Source of the DNA: Bacillota bacterium
GTDB lineage: Bacteria; Bacillota_A; Clostridia; DSM-8532
Reading direction: 5' to 3'
DNA length: 5,592 bases
Assembly (NCBI GenBank): GCA_023424865.1
Contig: JAFADM010000609.1
Coordinates: 1 to 5,592, forward strand
Part shown: piece after piece, positions 5,487 to 5,592 of the stretch
Position numbering within the stretch: position 1 is the first letter of the stretch
Layout: each line of letters starts with the position of its first letter
Translations under genes and position numbers: made by a program
The notes under the pieces: model-generated
What the model was told of the DNA's origin: nothing
What the model saw: only the letters and a program-made list of their open reading frames with translations
Databases searched by the model: none

Positions 5487-5592
5487 GTCCATATTAGACC
5501 TTTAAAGTCTATTTCAGTCCACTCAAGTTTAAAGTTTACTTAAGTGCATTAAAGACCTTTTAAGCCTATTTCAGTCCACTCAAGTTTAAAGT
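5483..5592. repeat. 57-bp-period tandem repeat at the window end
   Basis: A 40-nt block at 5496-5535 recurs at 5553-5592 with 2 differences (38 of 40 identical), giving a 57-bp period. Resemblance extends into the linker: TTAAGTCCAT (5483-5492) versus TTAAGTGCAT (5540-5549). The repeat begins at the NifD-like stop codon and is cut by the window end, so the copy number is unknown. Each unit holds the near-palindrome AGACCTTTAAAGTCT or its variant; the CACTCAAG/CTTAAGTG pairing (5520-5527 with 5539-5546, 7 of 8) could form a weak hairpin. No U-run terminator was found. Confidence 0.75.

Noticed and set aside
5483..5592. CRISPR array
   Set aside because: Repeats are 40 nt with only a 17-nt linker that itself partly repeats, so there are no unique spacers of normal size and no cas genes.

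Overview
The window looks like chromosomal DNA of an anaerobic Gram-positive bacterium, most likely a clostridial Firmicute. The evidence is strong AAGGAGG-type ribosome binding sites, a TTG start, AT-rich intergenic regions with intermediate-GC genes, a lipoprotein-type transporter subunit and a DUF2292/YezD small protein. The species cannot be named from the sequence. No rRNA, tRNA, CRISPR array or transposase was seen.

Layout. Minus strand, left side: the start of an NMT1/SsuA-like ABC-transporter binding lipoprotein (1-541, cut by the window edge). A structured leader and a strong rho-independent terminator follow. Further right is a complete Fe-ADH/glycerol-dehydrogenase-superfamily oxidoreductase (787-1899). 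A regulatory region of about 300 bp (1900-2200) is divergent and carries promoters for both directions plus two AT-rich dyads with similar TTCATAT-type half-sites. Plus strand, right side: a small YezD/DUF2292 protein (2201-2362), a NifK-like nitrogenase component 1 subunit (2443-3777, probable TTG start) and a NifD-like nitrogenase component 1 subunit (3957-5486). The window ends in a 57-bp-period tandem repeat that starts at the last stop codon.

The core of the window is a two-gene nitrogenase-like component 1 (D plus K). Both subunits keep the three P-cluster cysteines. The NifD-like subunit keeps the equivalents of Azotobacter NifD Cys183 and Cys275 (Cys275 is the cofactor-binding cysteine). 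By my by-eye alignment it lacks the counterparts of Gln191, His195 and His442, which are needed for N2 reduction or for holding FeMo-cofactor. This argues for a nitrogenase-like reductase with another substrate. The NifH-like reductase it would need is not in the window.

Working hypothesis (inference): the neighbours, namely an alcohol dehydrogenase-family enzyme, a YezD-family protein and an SsuA/NMT1-like binding protein, resemble the parts expected for organic sulfur salvage. The known precedent is the methylthio-alkane reductase (MarBHDK) pathway, in which an aldehyde is reduced to 2-(methylthio)ethanol before C-S cleavage. Other nitrogenase-like families, including wholly undescribed ones, remain possible.
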